Below are positions 1-11,956 of a stretch of 64,000 nt of DNA, piece after piece. Below the pieces are notes generated by a model. The model saw nothing but the letters and a program-made list of their open reading frames with translations. It did not search any database and was not told the origin of the DNA. Numbering within the stretch: the stretch's first letter is position 1; every line of letters starts with the position of its first letter. The stretch is taken from assembly GCA_000727475.1 (NCBI GenBank), contig KL647305.1, positions 2,427,255 to 2,491,254 on the forward strand. The letters run 5' to 3'. Made by a program: the position numbers and the translations under genes. This DNA is from Sarcocystis neurona. Its lineage: Eukaryota; Apicomplexa; Conoidasida; Eucoccidiorida; Sarcocystidae.

Positions 1-3000
1 AATACAGGAAGAATACTCCTCCGAAAGTTTGTGTCTTGGTCGCATCGCTGAACGCTGCTTTCCTCTGTGGACTCTGGTGGCTTCAGAGTGTCGTGCGATT
101 TAGGCGTGTCCTTCTGATATCCCCATCAGACACGCTTCAATTACTATAGATGTCCCCGACGCCACTAGCGCGGAGTGGGCTGTAGCATTCTGTGGCGCTT
201 TGATGATTGACCTCGATGTTTCGGAAAGTACCTGAAAGTTACTCGATCTTTTACAAGCTATGTAGATTTCAATGTCTGATAGCGTGGATTTGCTGATGAC
301 CCCCTTTTGCCCGGAACCTCACGTAGGAATGAGAGCTGCAAGACAAAGTCAACCTTTGCACCCCTTTTGGTTGCTGAATTTGATTGGCGAAGCGTCGCGA
401 TCACAGAAGCGAGGAGCATGTGGACGTGGCTCGGAAGAGAGCACACGTGACGTCTTGTGAGCGGAGGTGTGCCCACAGGCTCCCTCTCAGAGGACGGCAG
501 CCGATGTATTGCAGGCGTTTGCTGCGCGGTTTTTCCACACAGTCGTATCAGCTTGTCCCCTGAAGGCGGCAGACGTATGCTTAACCCGTCAGAAAGGAGT
601 GCAATATGGCATTTCCATATGTGTGTGTCACACACGCCAGGCGCGACCGTGCAGACAGGGCCAGAATGCCTCTTTCCTGCGTTTGAAAGTGGTAGCTTGG
701 TATGCACATTCCTGTCATCTCAGGCTTCCTCGATGGAGAAAGCAAGAGACTGTGCCGAGCCTTCCTTAGTCAGGAATTAAGCTCCATATACAGGGTAATC
801 AGCTGAAGTGAATGCAAGGACATCCGAATGTACGAAAATTGTGCTTAACCTGCGCTCATACTTAGCATCCAGCAACAGCCTTGTTCAACCACGTGACAAA
901 ACGGATTCTGTCCCTTTTTGGAAAAGTAGAAATTACGTGCACACATGATCTGTCGTCATCAGCACAAAAACACACCAAGAAGATGGAGCAGCTGCGCAAA
1001 TTTTTCATGTCACGCTGTGGTCGAATGCGCGACGTCCTCCTCGTCAGATTCAGCAGTGTTCTGGCCGTTCGTCCGCGTCGATGTTCAGCGCCGCTTTACT
1101 TCTGGCAGAAAGCCGTTCAGGTTCTCTGCGGAAGACGATAAGTTCGACAGGCTCCGGTGCGCGGATAGTGCTTCCAAACCGGTGTAGCCTTATTACGAGC
1201 GGATTCAGAAAATCGAAGTCCATTAAGAGGCCCGCATCGCCGTTCTATACTCGACGTGAATACAACTTTTCGGCGACATCCTGAAAGCATCAGAGGCGGT
1301 CATAGAATGAAGTGATATGCTAATAGTCGGCAACGGCATAGTTACGTGCGTACTTCCCAGTTAGAAACCGCGTTCACCCGTATACCGTTAAGAGTTGGCG
1401 ACTATTTTGTACCTCGTCTATCTAAGAGAAGGCTTGTAAGGCGCACGCTGGAGGAGCCGAAAAGGAGGTCAGTCGGCAGCATCAAACCAGATCAAGTGCC
1501 TACTGATGTCCTCTTCAGACCTTGTTCAACGTTCATTGGCAGAGCCACCATGTGCCTTCGTGAAGATCAGCCCGGGTACAAATGGCAAGTAGTTAGTAAA
1601 CCTCTGATAAGAGGATCGGCAACGATGTACCGGAGACGTAGCCCCAGTAACGACGCATGCAGAGAGCTAAGGGGGTACGTTCAACGTTCCTTTGCAGAAC
1701 CCTCGCAGACGGCTAATAGTGGATGCCACCTGCAACGCAGCGGCAGGAAAAACCGTACAGATAACACTTCGCAGTTGACGTTGACCAGTAACAACGGTCC
1801 TCAGATGTAACGTTAACTTATTCTTCCTCACGCTAAGATCTGAGCTGTACTGAGCCATGCGAACACATAAAGCAGCCGAATCGCTGGTCACAGTTAGACG
1901 GATGGACGCACGTAATGCAACTCACATTGCGTGTGACTAATACAGGCGCGAGAAGAGCACTGCACTTCTTTCTTGGCGAACGCGTCTCCTTGTTCTCCGT
2001 GCCATGGCGACTTTGAGAAATTTTGGCAACCGGCGAACACAATCTATTACATCCACACATCCTGCAACTTCCTCGTGCCACGTGCGATTCTGGAGGGACA
2101 GATTAAAGTCCCCAGAGTGTGCAGTTCTGTGTCACCGACCAAACAGAAATAACCCCTCGTGCTCTCCTGAAGTGCGTTCGCAAGTCTCGACCACGTGTAA
2201 CATGAGACCTGCTGCTGCAGTGGGCTGCAACTACGCATTCAGCAGCATGCTGATTGAAACGCGTGATTCAAAAGGATTTATTATAGTGTATCTGACTGGC
2301 GTCTTAGCCTCCCACTTAACGGCGTGGCGTAGTTAGGACCGCGTTTCTTCAGAGTTTCTTCTTGTTACGATTAACGGAGTAATCCCCTGCCTATGAGAAG
2401 CCTGAGTAGCGGCCTACTTACACAGCCTTAAAGTCGTCTTCAGTAGATGAAGCTCGTGCGTCACAGAGTGATGCGCTGATGTGCTTTCAGAGTGAAACGG
2501 AGCAGTTTCTTCTGCGCGGCATCGGCGAGAGGTGTAAAACCGTGAGACGTCGCGCAAAGAGAAGACTCTGATCGCGCAAGCAATCAAGCCTCGGGGCCTG
2601 CGCGACACACGAGTGAACTACGGAGGAAATAGTTTCCATTTTGGGGCGTCCGTTAACTTCGCCATTCCCCTTGGTGGAGCAGGAATCCGCAGCAGTGTAT
2701 TATTTTGTGAGCCACACAACGAGCATAGCCTGCTTTCTTTATCTTGTATTTGGTGTATCTCGCGGCGGCGTGCCTTCTCGAAGTCTGGACGGGTACAGTA
2801 CTTCAGAGGCTTTTGCTTTGCTAATCAACGAGAGTAGCGTCTCTGCAAAGATCTGGGCGAGACAGAATCCAACAAGACTCGACGTCACCGTTTAGACAAG
2901 GTGCACAAGTGTGAAGTGTTTAGATATTTCAAAGGCGATGGATAACCTTCTTCTGGCAACAGCGTCCTCATGAGAGTACTTATTTCGGTGGAAAACTTAA

Positions 3001-3281
3001 CGCCAGGTAATTTGGTAGCCATTTGACGGACCACCCCATAAGATCGGCCTTTCCGGTGTTAGCTAAATCAAACGGGGAAAAAGAGCATCACGCGCGTCCA
3101 CGTTAACACCAATACGTTACGTTCCTGCATTTCACCGCCTCGGCCCTGGAAACTCTTCCGCCAGGCGCAGTCGAACGAGTGACTCTTCTTCTTCTACTTT
3201 AGCCTGGTGAAGCCCTTGAGTTAAAATCACTTTCTCACGTAAGGAGTGGGTTACCCGTGAGCCTAACACTCCATGTGTTGC
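1..3281. other. intergenic, no supported gene
   Basis: No reading frame here resembles a known family. The longest open stretches, about 150 codons at 258-707 (-) and 1346-1810 (+), have no domain, no repeat bias and no splice-supported continuation. The sequence lacks the CAG-family tracts seen just downstream. The right end presumably holds the 3' untranslated region of the minus-strand gene that stops at 3282. Confidence 0.5.
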
Positions 3282-6200
3282 TCAAGAGATTGCTGTTTCT
3301 GGCGCTGATAGCCGCGTGGAGAGGTGCTCTCCCTGAGGATGCCGGAGCTGCTCTAGAGCTTCGATCAGACGCTGCTGCTCCCTTTCAAAGATGCCTTCAG
3401 TTACTCGAGTTTGAAGCAGTGGCACCTCCAAAACCTCTACTGGTGTCCCGCTGATTTCTTCTGAGTGCGTTTTCTGCTGCTGCTTCGGTGCTGCTTGGAA
3501 GCGCTGGTGCAACCGAGCTGCCTGCTCACGGAAACCCTCCACCTCTTTCGGCACTCGATTTTTAAGAGCGATGATTCGTATCGAAAGATATTGTCTTTGA
3601 AGCAGTTCCTGCAGCAGAGCATCGTTTCTGCCGTCCGCCCGCGTGAGGATGACAAGTGTGTGCGTCTTCATCTCAGGCACGCTGCCGAACTGCTGTTTGT
3701 CTGCACATGTCTTCGGTCCTTCCCTGCACTTCCGTACGCTGTTTGTCGTGCTCGGTTCTGCCTCAGGTCCCGTGTGCTCACAGCTACTGCCGCTGTCATT
3801 GCTGCTGTCTTTGCCGTGCCCGACAGGAATCATGTTCCCCGTTGTACACCTTTGCGTTGATGGCTGGAAAACCGATTCACTACCGATGCTGATTCCTTCT
3901 GTGGAGCTGCTCGTGGAACGACTGGTGCTGCTCTCCTCTGTCTGAACCTTCCCTCCGTTGTTGCTGTTCTTTACAAAATTGCTGCTAGTGCAGCGTTTTG
4001 TTAAAACGTTGTCAGAGCGAGACATATCCACAGCGCAAGCTTCCACGAGGTCTGCTAGGGCAGCAACTGACCCGCACTCTCCCGTTATCGTCTCGGAGAA
4101 ACCTGGAGCACACAACAGTTGTGTGACGCGCAGATACTCGACCAAACAATATGTGTATTTCTGTGGTGACTGTTTAGTCGTGTGCATTATGTGTAACGTC
4201 TTCGCTCTCCACAAATGCAACTGCTTGCCTACCAAGGAAGGTTTAAGCTAGTAGACACCTGCGAAATGTGGAGTCAGACATGTGCACAAGGGGCTACGCT
4301 CACTCAAGAGCAAGGACATTCCTTAAGAAAGAGTTCCCCTGCTGCAGCTGGGACGTGCTAAACGTGTGGAAGCGTTACTCGACCCGTTCTCACTTGCACA
4401 CGTCGCGGTCTACAGTGTGATATTTATCACACCGTAAACAATCCTTACGATGATGAGTGTCTCTGTGTCTATCTGCTTTCTCGCAAACCTTCGCTCGTCT
4501 CTACATACCAAACCAAAACGCTTCAGTGCGCCCACTGCCTACGTGTGGATTTCACCCGATGTTCTTGCATTTCGTCCCTCGAGCCCACAACAGTGAAAAG
4601 GTGCCACGGTTGCAGTGCTGCGTGCGAAGTGGGGGGTTCCACAGGAGTGCCTACCGCAGCAGCAAGTGTCGGACTCCGGCGCGGAGGCCCGGCCTGCCCA
4701 GCAAACGCTGCCGAAAGACTCTATGTGGAGCTCACAAGAGTTCCGCTGTGTCTGACTTGTCAGAGTTGGCGCCGTGTTGCTGTGGAAAATTACCTGCCTG
4801 CTTTGCAGCACTTGCTGTTGTCGGGCCGATGCAGAGTGCCACGAGACGCCGTGCCTTCCCCTGGCGCTCCTCCTGCTCCCTCTCTTTTCTGCTTTCACGA
4901 ATTACCCGCTCGCAGTTCTGCAGCAGCAGAGCAAATTCTTCCGCCTCAATAAAACTTGCACCGCCTCCTTCTGTTTCCGGGGCGCCCCGCTTCCATCTAC
5001 CTGCATCTGTGGCTCGAAATTTCACCGGTTTTGCATCATTCCTCTCGCGGGTGCGCCCGCTGCCAGTGGTGCTGGTATCCTCAGAAGTGTTGCTTTCGCT
5101 GTCCAGAAAACTGCTGCTGCTATCGAATTCCACGCCGCTGCTACTGCTCTCACCTGAAGTTTTCGTCCTGCTTCTGCTGCGTTGTTCGCGCCTGACGGTG
5201 TGGCTGGTAGCGACTTTGCTGCAGGATGTGTCCTCACTGTCTCTGTCAGTTCTGGAAGCTTGCTGCAGGAGTACACTACAGAGCAGCCGTTGACGCAGCG
5301 GTCTATCCTGCTTGGTGCCCGCGTGTACAGCGGTGTACGAAGGAAGCTGCCGCTCAGCGCAGCACTCGGCGGCAGAAACAGGCAGTCCGTTACCTGTCCA
5401 TGCCCAAACAGCAGACGGACTCGCTAGAATGACCATTACAAATCCCTGGCACGCGTCGCCTTCGTTCTGCGGAGCGGCTGCTGCCTCTTGAGTGCTGTGT
5501 GTTGGCTTCTTGCTTTCGCTGCCCCCCGCACCTGCGGCGCTGTTGTCGTCGGCGTCCACGGTATACATAAAGTGCCTGGTGTCTAAGCTGCTATTCGAGG
5601 AGCTACTTCTGCGGCCGCTATTCTTGCTGGCATTATCAAGGCTGCTGACTCTACTTCGCGTACTGCTGCTGCTGCCGTTGCTGCAGGTGACGGTGCTGCG
5701 ATCGCTTATGATGTTTCTGTCGAGGGTTTTTCCCGTGTTATTAACGTTACCGCTTTCGCCTTCTGAGTTGATACCAGTTCTGTCGCTGATTCCGCTGCTC
5801 AGCGTGCCGTTGCTGCTGGCGGTGATGCAGCTGCCATTGCTGAGTCTCCTGGAAGAGCGCCCGCTGTCTCCGACTCTGCTAGAACGTTTGCTACCGCAGA
5901 GAATCTTTTGCATGTGTTGCAGGAGAGCGCGTCGCTCGGCTGCGGTCAGCATCACCTGCGTAGTTGTGTAGGTATTATAGCGTTCTACTTGGAATAGGCG
6001 GCTTGCTTCTGCATCTCCCACATCCTCTTCTGCTTGTGGTGCTGCTGAGCTCTCCAACAGCAAATCTTTGGCCACCGCGCCACTGTCGTTTGTTCCTAGG
6101 ATTGATGGGGTAGGTGATGTTTTTTTCTCTTCTATTAAGTCTTGTATCATTGCTACAGATGAGACTCCTTCTGGCGATGTTGGTGCTCCTGCTGTAGTTA

Positions 6201-9111
6201 AGTCTACGTGTTTTGTTGCTGCCTTCACTGTACTGCTGTTAACATGATCTTCTGTCTGCTGGAGAGGTAGCACACGAAGTTGCACCCGTATGGCGGGTGC
6301 AACAGCAGCAAACGAGTACTGCAGCAGCTGTTGCAGCGGCCGCTCCTGCAACCCTTTCTGAAGTGTGGTGCGAGCCAGAGCAGACGCAGGCCAAAGAACA
6401 CGAGTCTGCAGCCAGCAGGGGCAGCACCGCGGCAGCAAAACCTCTCTCATTTCTCGGTCCTCCTCCTGATGGAGCAGCCTGACGGTGCACCCAACCGCTT
6501 CCGCCGGCGTGTATGTACACCCCGGCCGCGCGTGCTCACGCCGGTTAATAACCGTAGTGCACACACGGTCCAGCAAGCTCTGAAGTTCGTCGCGTTGTTG
6601 CTGTTCTTCCTCCCGTGTTCGCACTTGTGGCTCCTGGTCGGGTTGCTGAATAGAGAGGGTGCAGAGCGCAGCAAGAATGTGCTGCAGTAGTGGCGGTCGA
6701 GGAGGGAGCTCTGCAGCGAGGAGTGCAGCAGAAGAACAGGACGGCAGGAAGGGAAGAAAGACTTGCTCAAGTCGTCCCCGTATTGAGTCAGTCACTTCCT
6801 CACATGCGCACGCTGCAGAAGCAGCAGCAACCCCAGCAGCCTGTTCAATCATTCCGATACCACCAAGGTCATCGTGCCCAGTACCTGCAGCAGCAGCAGC
6901 ACCTGTGGCAGCAGCAGTACCTGCGGGAGCAGCATTACCTGCAGCAGCAGCTGCATCTGCAGCGTCAGCAGCAACGTCTGCAGTGGCAGCAGCATCTGCA
7001 CCGGTACGGGCAACAGCACCAGCGGCCTGTGCAGTGATAGGAGCGTCAGCTTCACGTAGGGCACGAGGCGTGTCGGCAGTAGCAGCTGCAGCAGCAGTTT
7101 CAGCAGGCGAAGCTAGCGCAGCCACCGAAATAGCAGTAGCAGGAACAGATTGTGTATTTGAAACCTGGAGAGAGTGTCGGCTTTGTGCAGAGGGGCGTAC
7201 GGGTGCTGCGACCCGTGCAGAGCGACTAGACGTCGCTGGAGGAAAAGGTGCTTCTACCGTTGGTGACGACACGTGAAGGCCCGCAGGAGGAGCGCTGTGA
7301 GCATCTTCTCCGCGCTTCACCGGTAAATGGTCCAGGCACATTCCTCTGGAAGGCTGCGGATGCTCCTGTTCATTCTCCTCCTCTTCAGGCTGGTATCGCT
7401 GCTTTTGCAGGGCGTTCTGGTGTTGCTGTTTCTGCAGTTGAGAGAATTGATGCAGTGCCTCGTGCTCCGGCGGGGACTGCTGCTGTCGCGTGTGTAGCTG
7501 CAAGTCTTTCGTCAGAGCTTCTTCTGCTGCCGCGCGCGTGCCTTCTCCGATACACACAAGCATTCTTGACGAAATAGAAGGACACCCGGCGCTTCGCCAA
7601 CAGGCAGAAAACACGCGTGCTGCTTCCGGAGAAGAAAGGCACACGTAATCAAAGCTGGCGCTGACATCGGCGCCGCAAGGAGTGCTGTCGGACACGTTTG
7701 TGGTGGGAGCGGTGGAAGGGTTGCTACTTGTGGTGCTATTGTCGCGAGTGTGTTTATCGAAGACCCTGCAGCTGCTGTTTCCGTTTGTCTTGCAGCCGGT
7801 CGTACTCCTGCTGCTGCTGCTGTTGCAGAGAAGGCTATTCGAAACGGCACTGTCAAGAAGCAAGCAGCTGCTGCGGCTGCTGACGCCGCTGCCGCCCGCG
7901 AAAAGAAAGGCACTGGCTCCGCCATACCTGCTGCCGCGGTTGCTGCTAAAATCGACCCTATCGCGTATGGACTCGCGGCCATATGTACTGCAGACGCGAG
8001 GCCACGGACCGCTTGACTGGCGAGACTCGCCTGGAAGCGCGGCTCCCCTCGGGAGCGAGACAGGGAGTGCGAAAGAGCGCGGCGGCGTCCTCGACAACGC
8101 GGCACACGCGGCGGGATGATGTGGGCATTTTGAAGGGGTGACGGCTACAGCAGCAGCAGCTGTCGGACACCGAGGCATGGCTTCTTTTTCTCTCTCACAA
8201 CCTCCCTCTGACGTGGCAGCTCGAATGGCACGTCTCCTCTGTACACCGCCATCGCCGTCGCTTCTCCGGTTGACACCTGCTGTCCTGCAGCTGCGCAATA
8301 CGGCACCGCGTCTGTCCGCAGTAACATTTCTTTCCCTCCTCCCACTCGACATGCGTGCAGCAGTGGCCTGCGTGTACGAAACACGACTGTTTTCTTGCCT
8401 TAACGGAAAAGCAGTCTCTGGATTAGCGTGCGCGGACCGCAGCGCGCTGATCGCCGCGACGACAGCAGCGTCAGCAGCAGCAGCTGCAACCCATGAACCT
8501 CTTGAGACGGCGCCAGGGGCCACAGCTACGGGTCGCTGCAGTGACAGTGGAACAAAAGACACAGGCTGCAACAGCAGCAGGCGCTGCCGTCCTGGCACCT
8601 TCTGTGGAGGTGGCGTGAGAGAGCAGTCGCCGTGTGGGGGAGCACCTGTCGCTGTGGCAGCGGTCGAAGCAAAGAAGGCAGCAGCAGCTGGCGTAGGCCC
8701 GCCCCGACGTTGTTGCGGGGAGAAACGCGATGCAGGGCGCGCGAGAACACCACCGGAACGCGTCACTGCACGCAGGACCTGGTGCTGTTGCTGCGTTGGA
8801 CAGACATACGCAGAACCCGCTGTGGTCGCCCACGGAAGAGTCGTTAAGGCGCAAGCGAAGGGACTGTCTAAGTAGTCGGTCGCTGTTGTCGGGCAGGGCG
8901 TAATTCCGTGAATTAGAGGGCGCACAGCAACTAGGCGAAGACAGCAATACTGGGGCTTTGCGGCGGTCTTCCTCGCCGCACGCAGCAACAGACTCGCAAA
9001 AATGCACCAGCTGCTTCGGCCACTGCTGCTGCAGGTCTGGGCGGCTGCAGCAAGAGCAGCTGCAAAGGTCGCGCCCAGCAGGAGCAGAAGGACCACCGCA
9101 GGCAGTATCAT
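3282..9111 (-). CDS. uroporphyrinogen-III synthase, low-complexity-expanded, permuted motif order
   Basis: Heme-pathway enzyme that cyclises hydroxymethylbilane to uroporphyrinogen III. Model: exon 1 9111-4794 and exon 2 4102-3282, about 1712 aa against about 260 in the family. Exon 1 ends in phase 1 at GCAG|gtaatt; exon 2 starts after gtgctccag in the matching phase. The ATG opens a hydrophobic leader (ILPAVVLLLLLGATFAAAL), consistent with secretory/apicoplast entry. Plant-type blocks: FDYVCLSSPEA (487), MLVCIGEGT (517), VLWPASALART (905), FQVERYNTYTT (1040), FVMVILASPSAVWAW (1224), VALCIGPTTASAAKQAG (1424), then the closing segment GFSETITGECGSVAALADLV (1440). After a Ser-rich linker come LVILTRADGRNDALL (1589) and VEVLEVPLLQTR (1661), which are N-terminal in other enzymes. 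Ala-, Ser- and Gln-rich inserts separate the blocks. Family call is strong; exon 1 start and lack of further exons are less certain. Confidence 0.85.
3390..3671 (-). other. relocated N-terminal block of uroporphyrinogen-III synthase
   Basis: Within exon 2 of the synthase gene, about residues 1584-1675 encode the first strand-helix (Met-Lys-Thr-His-Thr then LVILTRADGRNDALLQEL) and second strand (VEVLEVPLLQTR) followed by a helix IFEREQQRLIEALEQL. In plant and bacterial enzymes this block begins the protein and directly precedes the FDxxxxTSPEA block, which here lies about 1,100 residues upstream. A Met stands five residues before the strand, where an ancestral start would be; it could be a relic or an internal start. 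Confidence 0.8.
4103..4793 (-). other. intron of the uroporphyrinogen-III synthase gene
   Basis: Bounded by gtaatt (4793-4788) and gtgctccag ending at 4103 on the minus strand. Removing it joins AAKQAG to FSETI, which restores the expected run from the last glycine-rich block into the closing helix of the enzyme. Reading through instead reaches a stop at 4732. Confidence 0.75.
6840..7110 (-). repeat. interrupted GCT (Ala) codon tract in the synthase gene
   Basis: The plus strand reads as interrupted gcagcagcagcagca; the minus-strand gene reads it as GCT/GCA/GCC alanine codons broken by Gly, Thr, Val and Asp. It lies between the IGEGT and VLWPAS blocks of the enzyme, so it is an insertion inside the catalytic fold's sequence. 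Confidence 0.7.
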
Positions 9112-11956
9112 TCGTCACGCAGGAAACGCAAAGCAGCTGCTGCAAGCCCAAAGAACGTGTCTCCTCCGAGGACCTCCGCCGGTGCAACTGCAGCAGCTGC
9201 CGTTTCTTCATCAGGCGCGTCCTCGTCCCGACTCGGGGATACACCCACACACTCCTATGTGCGAGCTTGATATGATGGACTTACTTCACCATACAGCGTG
9301 TGTGGTGTGGGGACGCAAGTGGAAAAGGACGAGGGAACTGGACGACTTGTACTTGTGATGTGCATCGTTTGTTCTCTCTACACACACTGTAGGAACCGCT
9401 GACAATGACGGGTATGCGTGCAGAGAGAAAACTGTCGCACCACATCTACGCAGAAAACAAGAACCTCCCTGCCCATGCGTGGATATCGAGACCGACATAT
9501 ACCTTTGCATGGATATGTATACTACATGTCTATCTCTATGCTCCTTGTGGCAGCCTTCCTCTCTTTCTATACATCTATATACTACACGAATATATATATA
9601 TATATGTATATATATACGCACGTACATGTGCATGAGACACCGCTAGATATCTCTCGTCCCACTCTATGTTTGGACACCACACACACGCACACATACGTTG
9701 TCCATTTCCAAGTTAATGGACACCCGTGAAAACGGCAAAGATTCATTGGCCAGTGGGCTACCACATGGGGAAGGAAATTACGGTCGGGGCGTTAAGCGAT
9801 TTGCGCCAGAGAGAGAGTGTCGGTGCTGCCCCGGGTGCTGTTCCAGCGGCGGCTGCCCTTGCTGCTGCATCTGCTGCTGCTGCGGCAGCAGACGTGTCTC
9901 TTTGTACTTGGCAACCTTCTAACGACGCACAAGCGTGAACGAACATCGGACATACACCTATGTACAGACAGATAGACAGTCTCCGTATACACGTTCACGT
10001 GTCTACGTGTTGCTGACGTACATGTGAACTTACCCTGGATACTTTGTGACTGAGAGATGTCGGTTCGTTGTTCCTCCATCCCAGAGCTCGGCTAGCGCGC
10101 TGGGGCGCTGCACGCTCTCTACCGGACACACTGCTCATTGCCTAGAGCAAAGCACCTGCACTCCCCTCGTGTGGACAAGGCGAGGCCTGCTGCTAATCAT
10201 ACGGTTCTTCATTCACTAACGCCTCTGAACATGGAAACCCTGCATTAAGTACGACGGTCCCGTCTCCAGATCCAGAAAGTTTGCCTGCCGAACCGATCAC
10301 AGGGAGGGCAGCGGCGGCAGCCGCAGCAGCAGCCACGGCGGCAGTTGCAGCAGCAACGGCGCCCGCAGCGGTTTGTCTCGGCCGGGCTCACATGTGGCCA
10401 GAATGTCAGGGAACTTAACTTCTCAGTTGCAGCCCACAAGCAGCAGACAAGCGTGCCTCTGTGGCAGCTGTTGCTGTTTCGGGATGTGTGAGAGCTGCCG
10501 TGTCGCTGCTGCAGACGTACCTGAGCGCGCGGTGCGCCAGCAACACCACTCCTGGACCAGGGGCAGGGCTGTCCCACTCATTCGAGCATACCGCTTCTCT
10601 TCACGGCACGAGTTGTCGTCCGTCGATGCTTCTAGCCCTTGCAGCTCTATCACTATGTAGCAGCCACACCCGCATGCAGCAGGGGGCCCATCGCATGCGG
10701 AAGTGAGCCCAGAGGACCCCATTTCCACCATATTTCGAGACGAAATTTATTAAGGGAGAAAGGGCTTTTCCGCAGTGTGAGTGCCTCGTGCAGTCTTTCC
10801 GTCCACTGGAGCTCCTCCGTATATCCCCGTTTGTTCCCGCCACCAAGGTACCTCACGACAGAAAGGCGCAGCGCCGAGAGTGGCTAGTTGCTGCTGCCGA
10901 CGCCTGTTGCTGCTCTGTGACCCCCCAGGTGGAGTCGCAGCTGAATTCTGCTGCAGCAGCACCTCCACATTTTGACGCATGTCTAATGCTCCACAAAATG
11001 CAGCTGCTGCCGGGCTAACCTTTGAGCCACCCGCGTTGCTGCCCGTCCCGCTTGTGAGATCCGCTCTGAAGTGAGTACCACTGCTTCCTGCATCTATGCC
11101 GTGGCAGACCGGTGCGGATTCCTTGCTTTGGGTTTTAAGAGGCCAGACTGCACCGCCGCTGCTAGTGGGCTCCTGCTGCGGCTCGTCTGCGGCTGCTGCT
11201 GCTGTGCAGGCTACGGTCTGCTGCTGCTGTTGTGCTGCTGCCGTTTATGCGCGAGACGTGAGTCGTGCTGTTGCAGCGTCGTTCAGCACCGGACGCCATT
11301 CTCCGGAAGGGCTGCTCCCGTTCGGATTCTCAGCGATCTTCAGTTGAGAACAGGTGACCTGAACAGCAGCACGTGGGAAGTGCACCTGCAACACCATACC
11401 GTCTCTCTTCGGTGGCTGGCGCTGCAGTAACGGACGGCAACAACGGCAGCAGCTGGATCGCGTGCAGCGCAGCAGTGCCAGTTGTCTGCGGCTTCTCAAC
11501 CCCGAAGACTTCTTCAAAACGTCCAAAATCAACAAGGAAAGCAGCTAGGCCCGCAGCGCAGCTCCACCATCAGGGGCACAGCAAAACCAAGTAACAGCGT
11601 CGGGAAAACCCCACGGACGTCCGAGCTCTGCTGCACAACCCTGCCGCTGCAGCGACTGAGCACGTCTTGAGGAATGTCGAAGGAGCCGCGAAGAACGTGC
11701 CAGAGCTCAACAACAACAACAGGGAGTCGGTGACTCTGCCAGAGCGTCTCACTAGTGGAACCCGAGCCGCAGCAGCAGCAGCGCCACTCGTCGCGGGCAC
11801 ACAGCAGCGGCGAGAGAAGTACAAAGCTGGACCGGCGCAGCGTGAAGCGTCGACGCTTATGACAGCAGAAAGGGACTAACGTTCCCAGGGAATCATCAGG
11901 AAAGACGCCACCACGTCTTGTTACCCGGCGTGTCGCAGCGACCTTGGATCACCAGG
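9112..11956. other. divergent intergenic region between the synthase and PUS7 genes
   Basis: The flanking genes start outward from here (9111 minus, 11957 plus), so both promoters and 5' untranslated regions should lie within. A TA microsatellite is at 9591-9616. From about 9800 to 11880 there are many short CAG/CTG tracts, but no frame shows a family motif. Non-coding upstream exons of either gene are possible. Confidence 0.5.
9591..9616. repeat. TA dinucleotide microsatellite
   Basis: Nearly uninterrupted alternating T and A with a single G, upstream of the synthase gene and followed by ACGCACGTACATG-type sequence. Confidence 0.9.

Noticed and set aside
1346..1810. 154-codon plus-strand frame
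   Set aside because: Lacks ATG at its head, homology, composition bias or splice signals.
3282..4235. Separate gene of 317 codons on the minus strand
   Set aside because: Its first part matches the C-terminal end of the heme enzyme and joins it in phase after gtgctccag, so it is better read as exon 2 of that gene.
4457..5293. 278-codon plus-strand frame, Leu/Ser-rich
   Set aside because: Antisense of the heme-enzyme exon; poly-Leu/Ser comes from reading CTG-sense repeats on the wrong strand, with no motif.
8138..8875. 245-codon plus-strand Ala/Cys-rich frame
   Set aside because: Opposite the N-terminal part of the heme-enzyme gene; no motif and no splice support.
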